A stretch of 64,000 nucleotides of DNA from Psychrobacillus vulpis (GCF_006861825.1 NZ_VDGI01000001.1:326172-390171), one strand, 5' to 3'; counted from the stretch's first letter, positions 24,648-32,825 are shown. The notes: generated from the letters alone by a model not told the origin. Numbers and translations: made by a program.

Positions 24648-25292
24648 TTAAGCATTAACTGGTTCAGCAGATAATGACTTTGCAATCTCTGTTACTTTTA
24701 CAAGACCTTCTGCAATAATTTGTTCAGCTTTATCTGGCATTGCATTGTGTCCTTCGATAATTACCTCTTCCACTGACATTCCGAATACTCCACCAAATAC
24801 ATTACGCATATAAGTAGCAGCCATCTCCATCGGTGCTGCTTCAGGTGTAGAATAAACTCCTCCACGTGCGCTTAAAAGAATTGCTTTTTTCTCTGGCATT
24901 AAGCTAATCATTTGACCTTCTGGGCTATATTTAAATGCATATCCTGCTTGATACGTATAATCAACAAATGTTTGTAATTTCGCTGGAATTGTTAAGTTCC
25001 ATAGTGGGAAAGCAAAAACAACTACATCAGCAGCTGTTAAAGCATCCATTGCTTTTTGTTTAGCAGCTAGAATACGTTTCTCCACATCTGATAACTCTTC
25101 TGCATTTTGCATTTTTCCAAATGCATTAAATAAGTCTTGACCAAAATATGGCATATCTTCTGCGAACACATCGAAAGTTGTTACATTAAGGCCTTTTACA
25201 TCTTTTACTTCTTCCATAAATGTTTCATACATTTTACTTGAAACAGCTTCTGAAGCTGGGCGGTTATTTGCTTTAACTACTAAAATATTCAT
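24648..25292 (-). CDS. azoR: FMN-dependent NADH-azoreductase
   Basis: Flavodoxin-fold quinone/azo reductase of 214 aa, the usual AzoR length. The start MNILVVKANNRPASEAVSSK gives the FMN phosphate loop; VFAFPLWNLTIPAKLQTFVDY and SARGGVYS are the conserved AzoR motifs around the flavin. Such enzymes reduce quinones and azo compounds with NADH and protect from thiol-reactive electrophiles. GGAGGAAAG precedes the ATG. A DoxX gene and a divergent TetR regulator lie upstream, a familiar electrophile-response arrangement. Confidence 0.93.
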   Translation of the reverse strand: MNILVVKANNRPASEAVSSKMYETFMEEVKDVKGLNVTTFDVFAEDMPYFGQDLFNAFGKMQNAEELSDVEKRILAAKQKAMDALTAADVVVFAFPLWNLTIPAKLQTFVDYTYQAGYAFKYSPEGQMISLMPEKKAILLSARGGVYSTPEAAPMEMAATYMRNVFGGVFGMSVEEVIIEGHNAMPDKAEQIIAEGLVKVTEIAKSLSAEPVNA

Positions 25293-25484
25293 TATTTCTT
25301 TCCTCCAAAATTTCTATATATATTTACTAGATAATAGTTGTATCATTGTAACAATTAATTATATTACCATAAGAATTACTACGAATTCTATTTATTAGAC
25401 TCGAAATGGACCTTACTTGCGGCGCAACTTCATTAGCTAAAACATCAATTGCTCTTCAACCTTTGAAAACAGTATTCTGCTTTA
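25293..25484 (-). other. Intergenic stretch with a possible oxidoreductase tail remnant
   Basis: A minus-strand frame reads AIDVLANEVAPQVRS, which resembles the C-terminal end of luciferase-like flavin monooxygenases, with an in-frame stop just before it. No start or ribosome site. It may be decayed coding sequence; the evidence is thin. Confidence 0.25.
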
Positions 25485-25829
25485 TTACATCAGTAAAAAC
25501 AATAGGATAAATGCGAAGATGCCTAGCACGATGATCATGATTGTATCTTTCATACTATCCTTCACACGAACATGTGTTAATACACCACCAATTGCTGTAG
25601 TTCCTAAAATTAATGCTCCTGCAATCCCACTTGTTGTGTTCCAAAATCCAACGATTAATAAAACAGCCCCCGTCAATTCAACAAGTCCTGTTACTAAACA
25701 GAACCATTGTGGTAAGTTCCATTTATCAAATGCTTCTTTATGCATTTGCGAACCAACTATTTTACCCAATCCTGCCATTAGAAACATCGCAATTAGCAAC
25801 CCTTGTAAAATCCAACTCAATATTGTCAT
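25485..25829 (-). CDS. DoxX-family membrane protein
   Basis: Small membrane protein of 114 aa with four helices: TILSWILQGLLIAMFLMAG, the loop GKIVGSQMHKEAFDKWNLP typical of DoxX/DoxD-like proteins, VTGLVELTGAVLLIVGF, and two more. DoxX-family proteins are linked to quinone- or thiol-related redox processes (family knowledge, weakly defined). AAAGGAGG precedes the ATG. It is divergent from a TetR gene and upstream of an azoreductase gene on the same strand. Confidence 0.85.
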   Translation of the reverse strand: MTILSWILQGLLIAMFLMAGLGKIVGSQMHKEAFDKWNLPQWFCLVTGLVELTGAVLLIVGFWNTTSGIAGALILGTTAIGGVLTHVRVKDSMKDTIMIIVLGIFAFILLFLLM

Positions 25830-26012
25830 TTTACTTTCCTCCTTTTATTATCTAAATTTGACTTGGAACAGAAAACTGCCTTCTACTGATTAAGGATAAA
25901 CAATTGGCATTTTACCGATGTATTCTTCTAATTCACGACATTTTATTTTGAAACGCTCATACCACCCTTTTCATCCCCTTTTGACAAGTGAGGGCATATG
26001 AAATATTCATTT

Positions 26013-26055
26013 AACACTTTTCTAAACAACATCTTTTGTTTATTCGACAAGTGTT
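26013..26055. promoter_or_regulatory. Compound inverted repeat, TetR operator candidate
   Basis: Outer arms AACACTT (26013-26019) / AAGTGTT (26049-26055) and inner arms AAACAA (26024-26029) / TTGTTT (26036-26041) share one centre. It sits between the DoxX and TetR genes. A short C-terminal-like remnant (GWYERFKIKCRELEEY frame, minus strand near 25897-25970) is also in this 340-bp gap. Confidence 0.5.
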
Positions 26056-26171
26056 GTATAGTTAATTTATATGGTAATCAATACAATTTCAATCAATAAT
26101 ATTCATCATTAGTTGTTTAAGCAACATATTCGCAAAAATGTCTAATAAAAATGGAGAAAGTAGGTATTTAG

Positions 26172-26741
26172 ATGTCACAAACTCGAATTGATCCACGTAT
26201 TACTCGTACACGAAATCTAATCATGGACGCATTTGTACAGCTATCCATGAAAAAAGAGTTCAAAGATATTACAATAAAAGACATAACAGACGAAGCTACT
26301 GTAAATCGAGCTACTTTCTATTCTCACTTTACCGATAAATATCAATTATTAGATGCCGTTTTAACGGAAGACCTCATGACAAAAATCTTTAATGATATCA
26401 ATTTGCATGATGAACTTTCAGAAGAATCTATTATAAAAATCTTTCTGTCGATTACAACATTTCAATCCGATCTTTCCACACAGTGTAAACGCAGTTACGA
26501 TGCCTTTATGTCATCTATCGAAGCAAAACTTAAGGCACAGCTTGAAGAGCTTTTTTGCAAACATTTAATAAAAAATCAACCACAGGAAGATCCAGAAACA
26601 CTTCGAATTGCTTCTGTGATGTTAAGCTGGGGTATTTATGGTGCTTCTGTAGATTGGCAGCATAATAGCAAACTTACAGCAGAGCAATATATCCAAAAAG
26701 CACTTCCTCCAATTTTAAATGGCATGAAATTAATCAAATAA
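26172..26741 (+). CDS. TetR-family transcriptional regulator
   Basis: Regulator of 189 aa. The N-terminal helix-turn-helix is DITIKDITDEATVNRATFYSHFTDKYQLLD (positions 36-65), with the TFYSHF recognition element typical of TetR. The C-terminal ligand domain ends with SWGIYGASVDW. It probably represses the divergent doxX-azoR genes and itself in response to a quinone-like inducer (inference from context). Start ATG behind GGAGAAAG. Confidence 0.88.
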   Translation: MSQTRIDPRITRTRNLIMDAFVQLSMKKEFKDITIKDITDEATVNRATFYSHFTDKYQLLDAVLTEDLMTKIFNDINLHDELSEESIIKIFLSITTFQSDLSTQCKRSYDAFMSSIEAKLKAQLEELFCKHLIKNQPQEDPETLRIASVMLSWGIYGASVDWQHNSKLTAEQYIQKALPPILNGMKLIK

Positions 26742-26749
26742 TCAGTCTA

Positions 26750-26796
26750 AAAAAAGCTGTTTAACAAGGAATTCTCCTCAGTTAAACAGCTTTTGT
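26750..26796. terminator. Terminator after the TetR gene
   Basis: AAAAGCTGTTTAAC / GTTAAACAGCTTTT stem with a loop of about 16 nt and T-run. Confidence 0.85.
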
Positions 26797-26880
26797 ATAA
26801 TGGTCCATATAAAAATATACTATAATAACATTTTGTATATCATGTTCTAGACTTTCCCCTTTATATAAAAAGGCGACTCA

Positions 26881-27465
26881 TTATCCCATTAGAATCGAAA
26901 TAGCACTATACACTAAAAGTAGTGCCATGACTATATTAAATTGACTTCGATACTTTGATATAAACTTTTTAAAAATCGAACCAAACATACTCCAGCTGCT
27001 AGTTGACAGTATACCAATAGTAGCTAGGAAAACAGAGTAAAATAGGAAACTGAGATGCGACGTGTTATATGGAAGAATGAAAGTTGACATGACTGTTATG
27101 CCATATAAAATGGCTTTAGGATTTATAAATTGTAGAACAACTCCTACAAAAAAGCTGTTATTATTGCCCACATTATCATCGTTACCATTATTTTTACTAG
27201 TAACAATTTTTATAGCTATATACAACATATAAGCTGCACCTATAATCGTCATCATAAATTCAATTTTTGGAATGAAATTATGAAGAAGTAGATTAAAATA
27301 AGCACTCATGATTAAAATGATAAAAAATCCCACACCAACACCTAAGCAAAATTTAAATGTTTTTTTGAATCCGTATGTGTTAGCAAACATCATGGCCATA
27401 ATGTTATTTGGTCCCGGGGTAAAACTAGCAACAAAAGCAAATAACAGAAGTGAAAACAATGGCAT
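26881..27465 (-). CDS. LysE/RhtB-family exporter
   Basis: Membrane exporter of 194 aa with six helices. FVASFTPGPNNIMAMMFANTYG near the N-terminus is the RhtB signature (PGPN), and FINPKAILYGI the second one. The family exports amino acids such as cysteine, O-acetylserine or homoserine lactone. AGAAAGGGG precedes the ATG. A divergent XRE-cupin regulator gene 115 bp away is the usual partner of such exporters, and direct repeats lie between them. Confidence 0.9.
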   Translation of the reverse strand: MPLFSLLLFAFVASFTPGPNNIMAMMFANTYGFKKTFKFCLGVGVGFFIILIMSAYFNLLLHNFIPKIEFMMTIIGAAYMLYIAIKIVTSKNNGNDDNVGNNNSFFVGVVLQFINPKAILYGITVMSTFILPYNTSHLSFLFYSVFLATIGILSTSSWSMFGSIFKKFISKYRSQFNIVMALLLVYSAISILMG

Positions 27466-27490
27466 ATTAGAACCCCTTTCTTGTAAATAT

Positions 27491-27559
27491 GTTATAATGC
27501 ACTATATGGTCAATATAACGACTTACTCTTTATTGTACATTATATACGTTATATAGCAC
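27491..27559. promoter_or_regulatory. Direct repeats between exporter and XRE regulator
   Basis: GTTATAATGCAC at 27491-27502 and GTTATATAGCAC at 27548-27559 share GTTATA-N2-GCAC. They flank the divergent promoter region and may bind the XRE protein. Confidence 0.4.
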
Positions 27560-27580
27560 AAGAAGAAAAGGAGTGTGTTT

Positions 27581-28135
27581 ATGGAAGAAATACATCTTAT
27601 CATTGCAAAAAATTTAAAGGCTTTAAGAGAAAATAAAAAATTAAGTCTTGAAAAGGTTGCAGAATTAACTGGAGTAAGCAAAACGATGATAGGTCAAATT
27701 GAAAGAGGAGAATCGACCCCGACAATCACAACTATTTGGAAAATAGCGAATGGATTAAAGATTTCTTTTACTTCACTCATCAATACTCCACAGTCAGATA
27801 CAAAAATTGTTTTAAGAAGTGACATTCAAACCTTATCCGAAGACAATGGGAAATATCGGGTCTATCCTAATTTTCCTTTTGAAGATGATAAACGCTTCGA
27901 AGTTTATTCCGTCGAGATAGATAAAGGTGGATTTCTAAGTGCTGATCCACATATGGAAGGTACTGAAGAGCTCTTAACTATTTTTGAAGGAGAACTAACA
28001 ATACGGGTAAATAACAATGAGTACACTGTAAGAAGTGGTGATTCTATCCGATTCAAGGCAGACAGACCCCATACGTATCATAATTCAGGAGAAACCCTAG
28101 CTCGTATAAGTATGATTTTATATTATCCGGCTTAA
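27581..28135 (+). CDS. XRE-family regulator with cupin domain
   Basis: Regulator of 184 aa. The helix-turn-helix LSLEKVAELTGVSKTMIGQIERGESTPTI (about residues 20-50) is XRE type; the C-terminal half is a cupin barrel with DPHMEGTEELLTIFEGELTI and RSGDSIRFKADRPHTYHN containing the metal or ligand histidines. Start ATG at 27581, 7 nt after AAAAGGAG; the GTG at 27575 overlaps that site. Such proteins control divergent exporter or amino-acid genes. Confidence 0.9.
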   Translation: MEEIHLIIAKNLKALRENKKLSLEKVAELTGVSKTMIGQIERGESTPTITTIWKIANGLKISFTSLINTPQSDTKIVLRSDIQTLSEDNGKYRVYPNFPFEDDKRFEVYSVEIDKGGFLSADPHMEGTEELLTIFEGELTIRVNNNEYTVRSGDSIRFKADRPHTYHNSGETLARISMILYYPA

Positions 28136-28187
28136 GAAAAGGCTATCACCTACGTCGAAATATTACCGACATAGACGATAGCCTTTT
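28136..28187 (+). terminator. Terminator after the XRE-cupin gene
   Basis: AAAAGGCTATC / GATAGCCTTTT stem with inner GTCG / CGAC pairing, followed by a short T-run. Confidence 0.75.
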
Positions 28188-28368
28188 ATAGTTTCGAATT
28201 AAAGTCTTGTACCTAGCTCTTCATCAGATAAATCCATTGCAGTGGAAATTTATTTCACCCCAACAAAGTCATTCTTTGCCGGAATTTGTTGAATAAACTC
28301 CCAATTGTATTAAGTAGAAAAATCCTGTTTTAAAGCTTATAATTAAGGTATAGAGAGGAGTCGTTCCG

Positions 28369-28545
28369 ATGAAGAAAATTCAATTGAATTCTCCTGAGTT
28401 TAACCGTGTTTTAAAAAATATGCAGCTTGAAAACTTATATTTGAGTCATTCGCTACAAGAAAAGGCTATTGAAATCGTCAATTCCGGTAGGAAAGTAACG
28501 CCGACTTTGATCAAGGAAGCCTTGGCAAATGACAAAGTACAATGA
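28369..28545 (+). CDS. Putative antitoxin of the Fic pair
   Basis: Protein of 58 aa preceding and overlapping the Fic gene by 17 nt; AGAGAGGAG precedes its ATG. It is predicted all-helical (MKKIQLNSPEFNRVLKNMQL first). In class I Fic systems a small helical antitoxin inserts a glutamate from a [S/T]xxxE[G/N] helix into the Fic ATP site. Here the closest match is TLIKEA, which lacks the final Gly/Asn. Size, position and overlap support an antitoxin role; the motif is not canonical. Confidence 0.65.
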   Translation: MKKIQLNSPEFNRVLKNMQLENLYLSHSLQEKAIEIVNSGRKVTPTLIKEALANDKVQ

Positions 28546-29107
28546 ATTTGAAAATGATGACTATCTTTTAAAAGCAAATCTTTTAGATATACACGATTTC
28601 GAAGAGCTTGAGGAAGCTGAAGCTTTTACTTTCTCCATTCGAGCATCACAAATCGAACAAGGTGCATACAAAATTATTGCTTTTACAAAAGACGATTTTG
28701 TTGCCCTTCACTATCACCTTTTCCAGGACATATACCCATTTGCAGGTCAATTTCGAAACGTACAATTGATGAAAGACGGTACACGTTTTTGCCAAGTACA
28801 GTTCATGGAAGCATACGCCTCTGATTTATTCCATCAATTTAAAATTGAACCCAATTGGGACACTCTAGAGTTTGCAGCCAATAGATTAGCTTACTTCAAA
28901 TCTGAGCTCAACATGCTCCATCCTTTTAGAGAAGGAAACGGTCGTACAACTCGTATATTCCTTCAAACCTACGCTAAATCGAAAGGGTTCTTATGGAAAT
29001 ATGACACAATGAATCGTTCTGAATACATGCAAGCTATGATTCGTTCCGTAATGAGTGATGATTTACTGGAGAAGCTATTTCTAGATACTTTAACACGTAT
29101 AGATTAA
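28529..29107 (+). CDS. Fic-domain protein (AMPylase-type toxin)
   Basis: Fic/Doc-fold enzyme of 192 aa. The active loop HPFREGNGRTTR starts at H131, matching HxFx(D/E)GNGRxxR fully, and the beta-hairpin flap region is QLMKDGTRFCQV; FQDIYPFAGQFR is also typical. Fic enzymes transfer AMP to hydroxyl groups of target proteins. The enzyme has no obvious inhibitory helix of its own, so inhibition probably comes from the overlapping small upstream gene. A terminator hairpin with seven T residues lies just downstream. Confidence 0.92.
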   Translation: MTKYNEFENDDYLLKANLLDIHDFEELEEAEAFTFSIRASQIEQGAYKIIAFTKDDFVALHYHLFQDIYPFAGQFRNVQLMKDGTRFCQVQFMEAYASDLFHQFKIEPNWDTLEFAANRLAYFKSELNMLHPFREGNGRTTRIFLQTYAKSKGFLWKYDTMNRSEYMQAMIRSVMSDDLLEKLFLDTLTRID

Positions 29108-29111
29108 ATAC

Positions 29112-29144
29112 TCGCGAACTTCCAAACGGACAGTTCGTTTTTTT
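29112..29144 (+). terminator. Terminator after the Fic gene
   Basis: CGAACT (29114-29119) / AGTTCG (29131-29136) followed by seven T residues. Confidence 0.75.
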
Positions 29145-29257
29145 GTACATTTCCCTCTATCTATAGTTCTTCTTCACGGAAAGAAAGGATAACGTTCCTC
29201 TTGTAACGAAATAAATAACGATAAGCTTTTACGATTATTAATATAGGGAGGAATTCG

Positions 29258-30037
29258 ATGGCAAACCTAATAACCGACCATCTCGGGAGACAAATGAACA
29301 TTTCTATGCCCCCAAAACGTATCGTTTCCATTTGTCCAGCGATTACAGAAACGCTTTTCGCCCTAGGGCTGGATAAAGAAATCGTTGGTCGCACTAAATA
29401 TTGCATTTTTCCACAAGGAATTGTTGAAAAAGTTCCAATCGTTGGAGGTACAAAAGAAGTAAACGTAGAAAAAATACGCGAGCTACAACCAGACCTTATT
29501 CTTGCTGAGAAGGAAGAAAATACAGAAGAAATAGTGCATACTCTTGAAAAAATTGCTCCTGTTTTCGTTCTGGAGGTGCAATCAATTAAAGATGCCTATC
29601 GTTTTATCCATACCCTCGGATTTCTGACAAATCAACAACAAGAAGCGGATTATCTCATAGCCAGTTGCAAAGACTCGTTCCCAACACCTTTACACAAGAA
29701 GAAATTAAACGCAGCTTATGTTATTTGGCGAAAGCCATATATGGTTGTAGGTGGAACGACTTATATTAATGATGTATTACATATGCTTGGTTTCTATAAT
29801 CCCTTTGGAAAAGAAGATTCAAGGTACCCTATAGTTTCAAAAGAGCAATTTACGGAAGCGAACATTGATGTCCTTTTGCTCGCTTCCGAACCATTTCCTT
29901 TTCAAGAAAAGCATATAGCTGAATTTAAAGCTTTTCTTCCGAACACCAAAATCGTACTAGTAGATGGAGAGATGTTTTGGTACGGAGCTAGAATGAAATT
30001 AGCAGGAGCATATTTTGAAAAAATAGTAGATAAATAA
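29258..30037 (+). CDS. BtuF-like substrate-binding protein without signal peptide
   Basis: Protein of 259 aa with the two-lobed fold of the iron/cobalamin-binding family: RIVSICPAITETLFALGLDKEIVGRT in lobe one, LQPDLILAE, the connecting helix KDAYRFIHTLGFL, and VGGTTYINDVLHMLGF in lobe two. Normally these are lipoproteins, but this one starts MANLITDHLGRQM with no hydrophobic leader or lipobox, although GGGAGG before the ATG supports the start. It may be a cytoplasmic relative with a different function. No ABC permease is adjacent. Confidence 0.82.
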   Translation: MANLITDHLGRQMNISMPPKRIVSICPAITETLFALGLDKEIVGRTKYCIFPQGIVEKVPIVGGTKEVNVEKIRELQPDLILAEKEENTEEIVHTLEKIAPVFVLEVQSIKDAYRFIHTLGFLTNQQQEADYLIASCKDSFPTPLHKKKLNAAYVIWRKPYMVVGGTTYINDVLHMLGFYNPFGKEDSRYPIVSKEQFTEANIDVLLLASEPFPFQEKHIAEFKAFLPNTKIVLVDGEMFWYGARMKLAGAYFEKIVDK

Positions 30038-30060
30038 TAGTAACTCATGCCACAGAAAAA

Positions 30061-30107
30061 CAAGAAGGACTGAACAGCAATGAACGCTGAGTCAGTCCTT
30101 TTTTTAA
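30061..30107 (+). terminator. Terminator after the BtuF-like gene
   Basis: AAGGACTGA / TCAGTCCTT stem with inner CAGC / GCTG pairing, then seven T residues. Confidence 0.9.
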
Positions 30108-30149
30108 AATAAGGAATATTAACATTGTTTCGCTTGAAGTATTTTGTCC

Positions 30150-30416
30150 TCAGTTCGATTTTAAACTGAAAAGAATGAGTAAAATTCCACTAAAGAGGCA
30201 AATCATTCTAGTTAAGGAGATCTTTTCAGCAAGTCCAAATAATGCTATCCCTGTCGTAACGATTAACACAAAAGGGCCAACTAAAGCAAGTAGCGTATTA
30301 ATTTGAAATGCTTTTTCTAAGTCATTAAATTTTAACATCAACATTGCAGCTGTTATATCTATACTTCCTGAAAAAACTCTCAATATAATCATGAAAAGAA
30401 GTGCTTTTTCAATCAA
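30150..30416 (-). CDS. yqhV: YqhV-like small membrane protein (DUF2619)
   Basis: Membrane protein of 88 aa with three helices. LRVFSGSIDITAAMLMLKFNDLEKAFQIN is a near match to B. subtilis YqhV as I remember it, and ALVGPFVLIVTTGIALFG is the conserved second helix. Start TTG at 30416 behind AAGGAG. In B. subtilis yqhV neighbours the spoIIIA locus, but here it stands alone. Function unknown. Confidence 0.8.
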   Translation of the reverse strand: MIEKALLFMIILRVFSGSIDITAAMLMLKFNDLEKAFQINTLLALVGPFVLIVTTGIALFGLAEKISLTRMICLFSGILLILFSLKSN

Positions 30417-30604
30417 AAGTAATAACTCCTTCTTATTTTTTCTATATGAATACTCCCTAAAGTGTATGTATGCTTTTCCACTTTTATCAAAGTCGAATTT
30501 AACTTATATAGGGGATAGAATATTTTTCTACCGTCCTGAAATTCTTTTTACACGATGACTTCATATAATAAGAAGTAGCATTAAATATAGAAGGAGAGAT
30601 TACA

Positions 30605-30895
30605 GCGAATCAAAAGAAATACAGAAAACGAAATACAGTAGCATTTACTGTATTAGCTTATTTCACACTCTTTGCAGGTGTTTTCATGTTTAGTATCGGT
30701 CTTTATAATGAGGACAGCTTACAGCTCAATGAAAAGGGATATTATATTGCGGTTATGATTTTAGTGGCGGTTGGAGCAATACTCACACAAAAAGTCACAC
30801 GGGATAACGCTGAAGATAATGATATCATTGCAGAGCAAGAACAAGAACGTCAATTGAGTGCCATTAGACTTCCTACGAATAAAGAGGAATCTTAA
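30605..30895 (+). CDS. YiaA/YiaB-like two-helix membrane protein lacking a normal start codon
   Basis: The frame encodes about 95 residues: NQKKYRKRNTVAFTVLAYFT, helix one to MFSIGLYN, then GYYIAVMILVAVGAILTQKV as helix two and an acidic tail. This matches YiaA/YiaB-type inner-membrane proteins of Bacillales. AAGGAG stands at 30591-30596 and a start is expected 8 nt later, where the codon is GCG; no ATG, GTG or TTG occurs in frame before the ATG at 30686. Either the gene has lost its start, or a rare ATT at 30599 is used. Confidence 0.6.
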   Translation, partial: ANQKKYRKRNTVAFTVLAYFTLFAGVFMFSIGLYNEDSLQLNEKGYYIAVMILVAVGAILTQKVTRDNAEDNDIIAEQEQERQLSAIRLPTNKEES

Positions 30896-30904
30896 TAATC
30901 ATAA

Positions 30905-30945
30905 CAACAGTTCTAATTCTTTATAAAAACAGAATTAGAACTGTC
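30905..30945. terminator. Hairpin after the YiaA-like gene
   Basis: ACAGTTCTAATTCT / AGAATTAGAACTGT stem with a 10-nt loop; T-run weak. The following 210 bp up to the next terminator contain no gene I can see. Confidence 0.6.
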
Positions 30946-31157
30946 TTCGAATCAAATTTAGATTTAGACAAATCCGTTGGGATTATGCAGTAACCTCCCG
31001 CATGTGACGGCTAATATTACCCAACTATAATGAATCTTCTTCATTTTACACCCACTATCTTTCTACTATCTTTTCTTGGACACTTTTATAACTGTCATTA
31101 TATCACTCGTATCATATGAAAATTTTCATTATTCTGTAATAAATTTCAATTAAAGTA

Positions 31158-31200
31158 AAACGTCCATTAAGTTAAATAAATAACTTAATGGACGTTTGTT
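31158..31200 (-). terminator. Terminator after phnA
   Basis: AACGTCCATTAAGTTA / TAACTTAATGGACGTT stem with a 6-nt loop, flanked by T-rich sequence on both strands. Confidence 0.85.
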
Positions 31201-31217
31201 CTAAAAATCGCATGTAC

Positions 31218-31559
31218 TTATATTTTTTTAACGAATTCAGATTTTAGTTTCATTGCACCAAAACCGTCAATTTTGCAATCAATATTATGATCTCCATCAA
31301 CTAATCGAATACTTTTTACTTTAGTTCCAATTTTTAAAGTGGATGAACTTCCTTTTACTTTAAGGTCTTTGATAACTGTCACAGAATCACCATCATTTAA
31401 GACGTTCCCATTAGCATCTTTGACAATCTTTTGATCTATATTAGTTTCATTTTCTGCCTCTAACGACCATTCATGAGCACATTCTGGGCAAATTAGAAGA
31501 CTTCCATCTTCGTATGTGTATTCTGAATTACATTTAGGGCAATTTGGTAATGCTGACAT
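31218..31559 (-). CDS. phnA: PhnA/YjdM-family zinc-ribbon protein
   Basis: Cytoplasmic protein of 113 aa, the normal PhnA length. N-terminal zinc ribbon: [21 protein letters not shown] with four cysteines; the C-terminal part [26 protein letters not shown] is the PhnA domain. Despite the historical name its role in phosphonate use is unproven. The start is the ATG at 31559 behind GGAGG; the frame upstream is not protein-like. Alone on its strand. Confidence 0.92.
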   Translation of the reverse strand: MSALPNCPKCNSEYTYEDGSLLICPECAHEWSLEAENETNIDQKIVKDANGNVLNDGDSVTVIKDLKVKGSSSTLKIGTKVKSIRLVDGDHNIDCKIDGFGAMKLKSEFVKKI

Positions 31560-31656
31560 AATTACATTTCCTCCATTCATTACCGTTAATTCTAATATAA
31601 TAGTCCTTCTTATACAACAGGCGATGATACAACATGTCACCCTTATAAACGCCTCT

Positions 31657-31870
31657 TTATTTATTTACTCTAATTTTAACGCTTTCTTCTAGATAATTTG
31701 GATAGACTTGCAGTGTAAATGTGACAGGATTTACGAAAGAACCTTCTTCAAATGTTCTGTATAACCCTGACCAAGTCTATCTATTGATACATCTCCCCAT
31801 GTATTTGCATCAATTGTAAAAAAGCGTTGTCATCCCCTGCAACGGCTCTTCTAATTAGTTGTTCCACCAT
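31657..31870 (-). pseudogene. Collapsed ECF sigma / anti-sigma gene pair (remnant)
   Basis: The first part, MVEQLIRRAVAGDDNAFLQL then MQIHGEMYQ and a stop, is the N-terminus of an ECF sigma factor (SigV-like start). In another frame directly afterwards comes TFEEGSFVNPVTFTLQVYPN and [12 protein letters not shown] with a stop at 31657, resembling the C-terminal end of DUF4179-like anti-sigma proteins. Together they look like a sigma/anti-sigma operon joined by a large internal deletion. The second assignment is less certain. Confidence 0.5.
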
Positions 31871-32033
31871 CGCTCCTAAGTTCCAATAGTTAGACCCTCC
31901 ATCGTGCGAATACGGGGGAAGGCTACAAGCAGGATTTGAAACAGCAGCATTAATCACTATAATATACTTTGTCATTTTCTTGGGAGCCTGTTTAACTATC
32001 GTTTATACCACTTATAGAAAAGAACTTTCGTAG

Positions 32034-32075
32034 CTAAAAGAATCACTTTGATGATCAAAGTGATTCTTTTAATTA
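32034..32075 (-). terminator. Terminator after the Cof-type phosphatase gene
   Basis: AAAAGAATCACTTTG / CAAAGTGATTCTTTT stem with a 5-nt loop next to the minus-strand stop codon. Confidence 0.85.
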
Positions 32076-32825
32076 AGCGAATATCTTCGAAAACTCCGTA
32101 ATTTTGTCTATAATACTTTGTTCAACACAATGTAGTTGCATCGTTGCAACGGAGCGTAATGCTTCATTTTCCCCAATACATATACCCTCTTTTGCATGTA
32201 AAAACATGGAGACATCATTCGAGTCGTTTCCAAATGCAATGTATGCTCCTTCTTCTACACCTAAAACCTGTAATCCCTTCCATTTATCAATACCAAGAGG
32301 GCTAATATCCAAAATGCCTTCTTGATAATGCTCATACACCTGAACAGGGAGATTATGTAGTACTTGCACTAATTGTTCTTCATTATCATTAGGGAATAAC
32401 ACAACTTTTACCATCTCTTCGATGCAGTCTATCGGCACATTTGTCGCTAACTGATTTGGATCTATGTTGCGATAAATAGGATGTTTTTGGCTACCGGTAT
32501 AAGTATAATCCCAATGACTATCAATTAAATAGGTAAGCTGATATTTCTCGATTAAAGAACGAATGGCCTCCGTTGTTTTAGCATCAAAGGTGGTCACTTT
32601 TATAATTTCCTTTTCTTTTGCAACGAACGCACCGTTCCCACCAACCATCGAACAATGATGCATATGATCTGGCAATACAGGCAATAAATCTCGAATTGGC
32701 CGAGCAGATGCAAATATGACTTCATGCCCTTTTGCACGAATTCCGTCTAAAGCGTGAACTATCCCTTTTGATAATGGGTTCCCTTTGAAACAAATCGTCC
32801 CATCTAGATCAAAAACAAATTTCAT
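32073..32825 (-). CDS. HAD-superfamily Cof-type phosphatase
   Basis: Cytoplasmic HAD hydrolase of 250 aa with subclass IIB architecture. Motif I KFVFDLDGTICFKGN at the N-terminus, motif II VIFASARPIRDLL, motif III the Lys in GIDKWKGLQVLG, motif IV AFGNDSNDVSMF. Such enzymes dephosphorylate sugar phosphates or pyridoxal phosphate. GGAGGGAGGG precedes the ATG. It is divergent from a Crp/Fnr-type regulator gene. Confidence 0.9.
   Translation of the reverse strand: MKFVFDLDGTICFKGNPLSKGIVHALDGIRAKGHEVIFASARPIRDLLPVLPDHMHHCSMVGGNGAFVAKEKEIIKVTTFDAKTTEAIRSLIEKYQLTYLIDSHWDYTYTGSQKHPIYRNIDPNQLATNVPIDCIEEMVKVVLFPNDNEEQLVQVLHNLPVQVYEHYQEGILDISPLGIDKWKGLQVLGVEEGAYIAFGNDSNDVSMFLHAKEGICIGENEALRSVATMQLHCVEQSIIDKITEFSKIFA

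Noticed and set aside
31781-31975. A 64-residue gene starting at 31975
   Set aside because: Only its last 29 residues look like protein (sigma-factor start); the front part has no ribosome site and unlikely composition.
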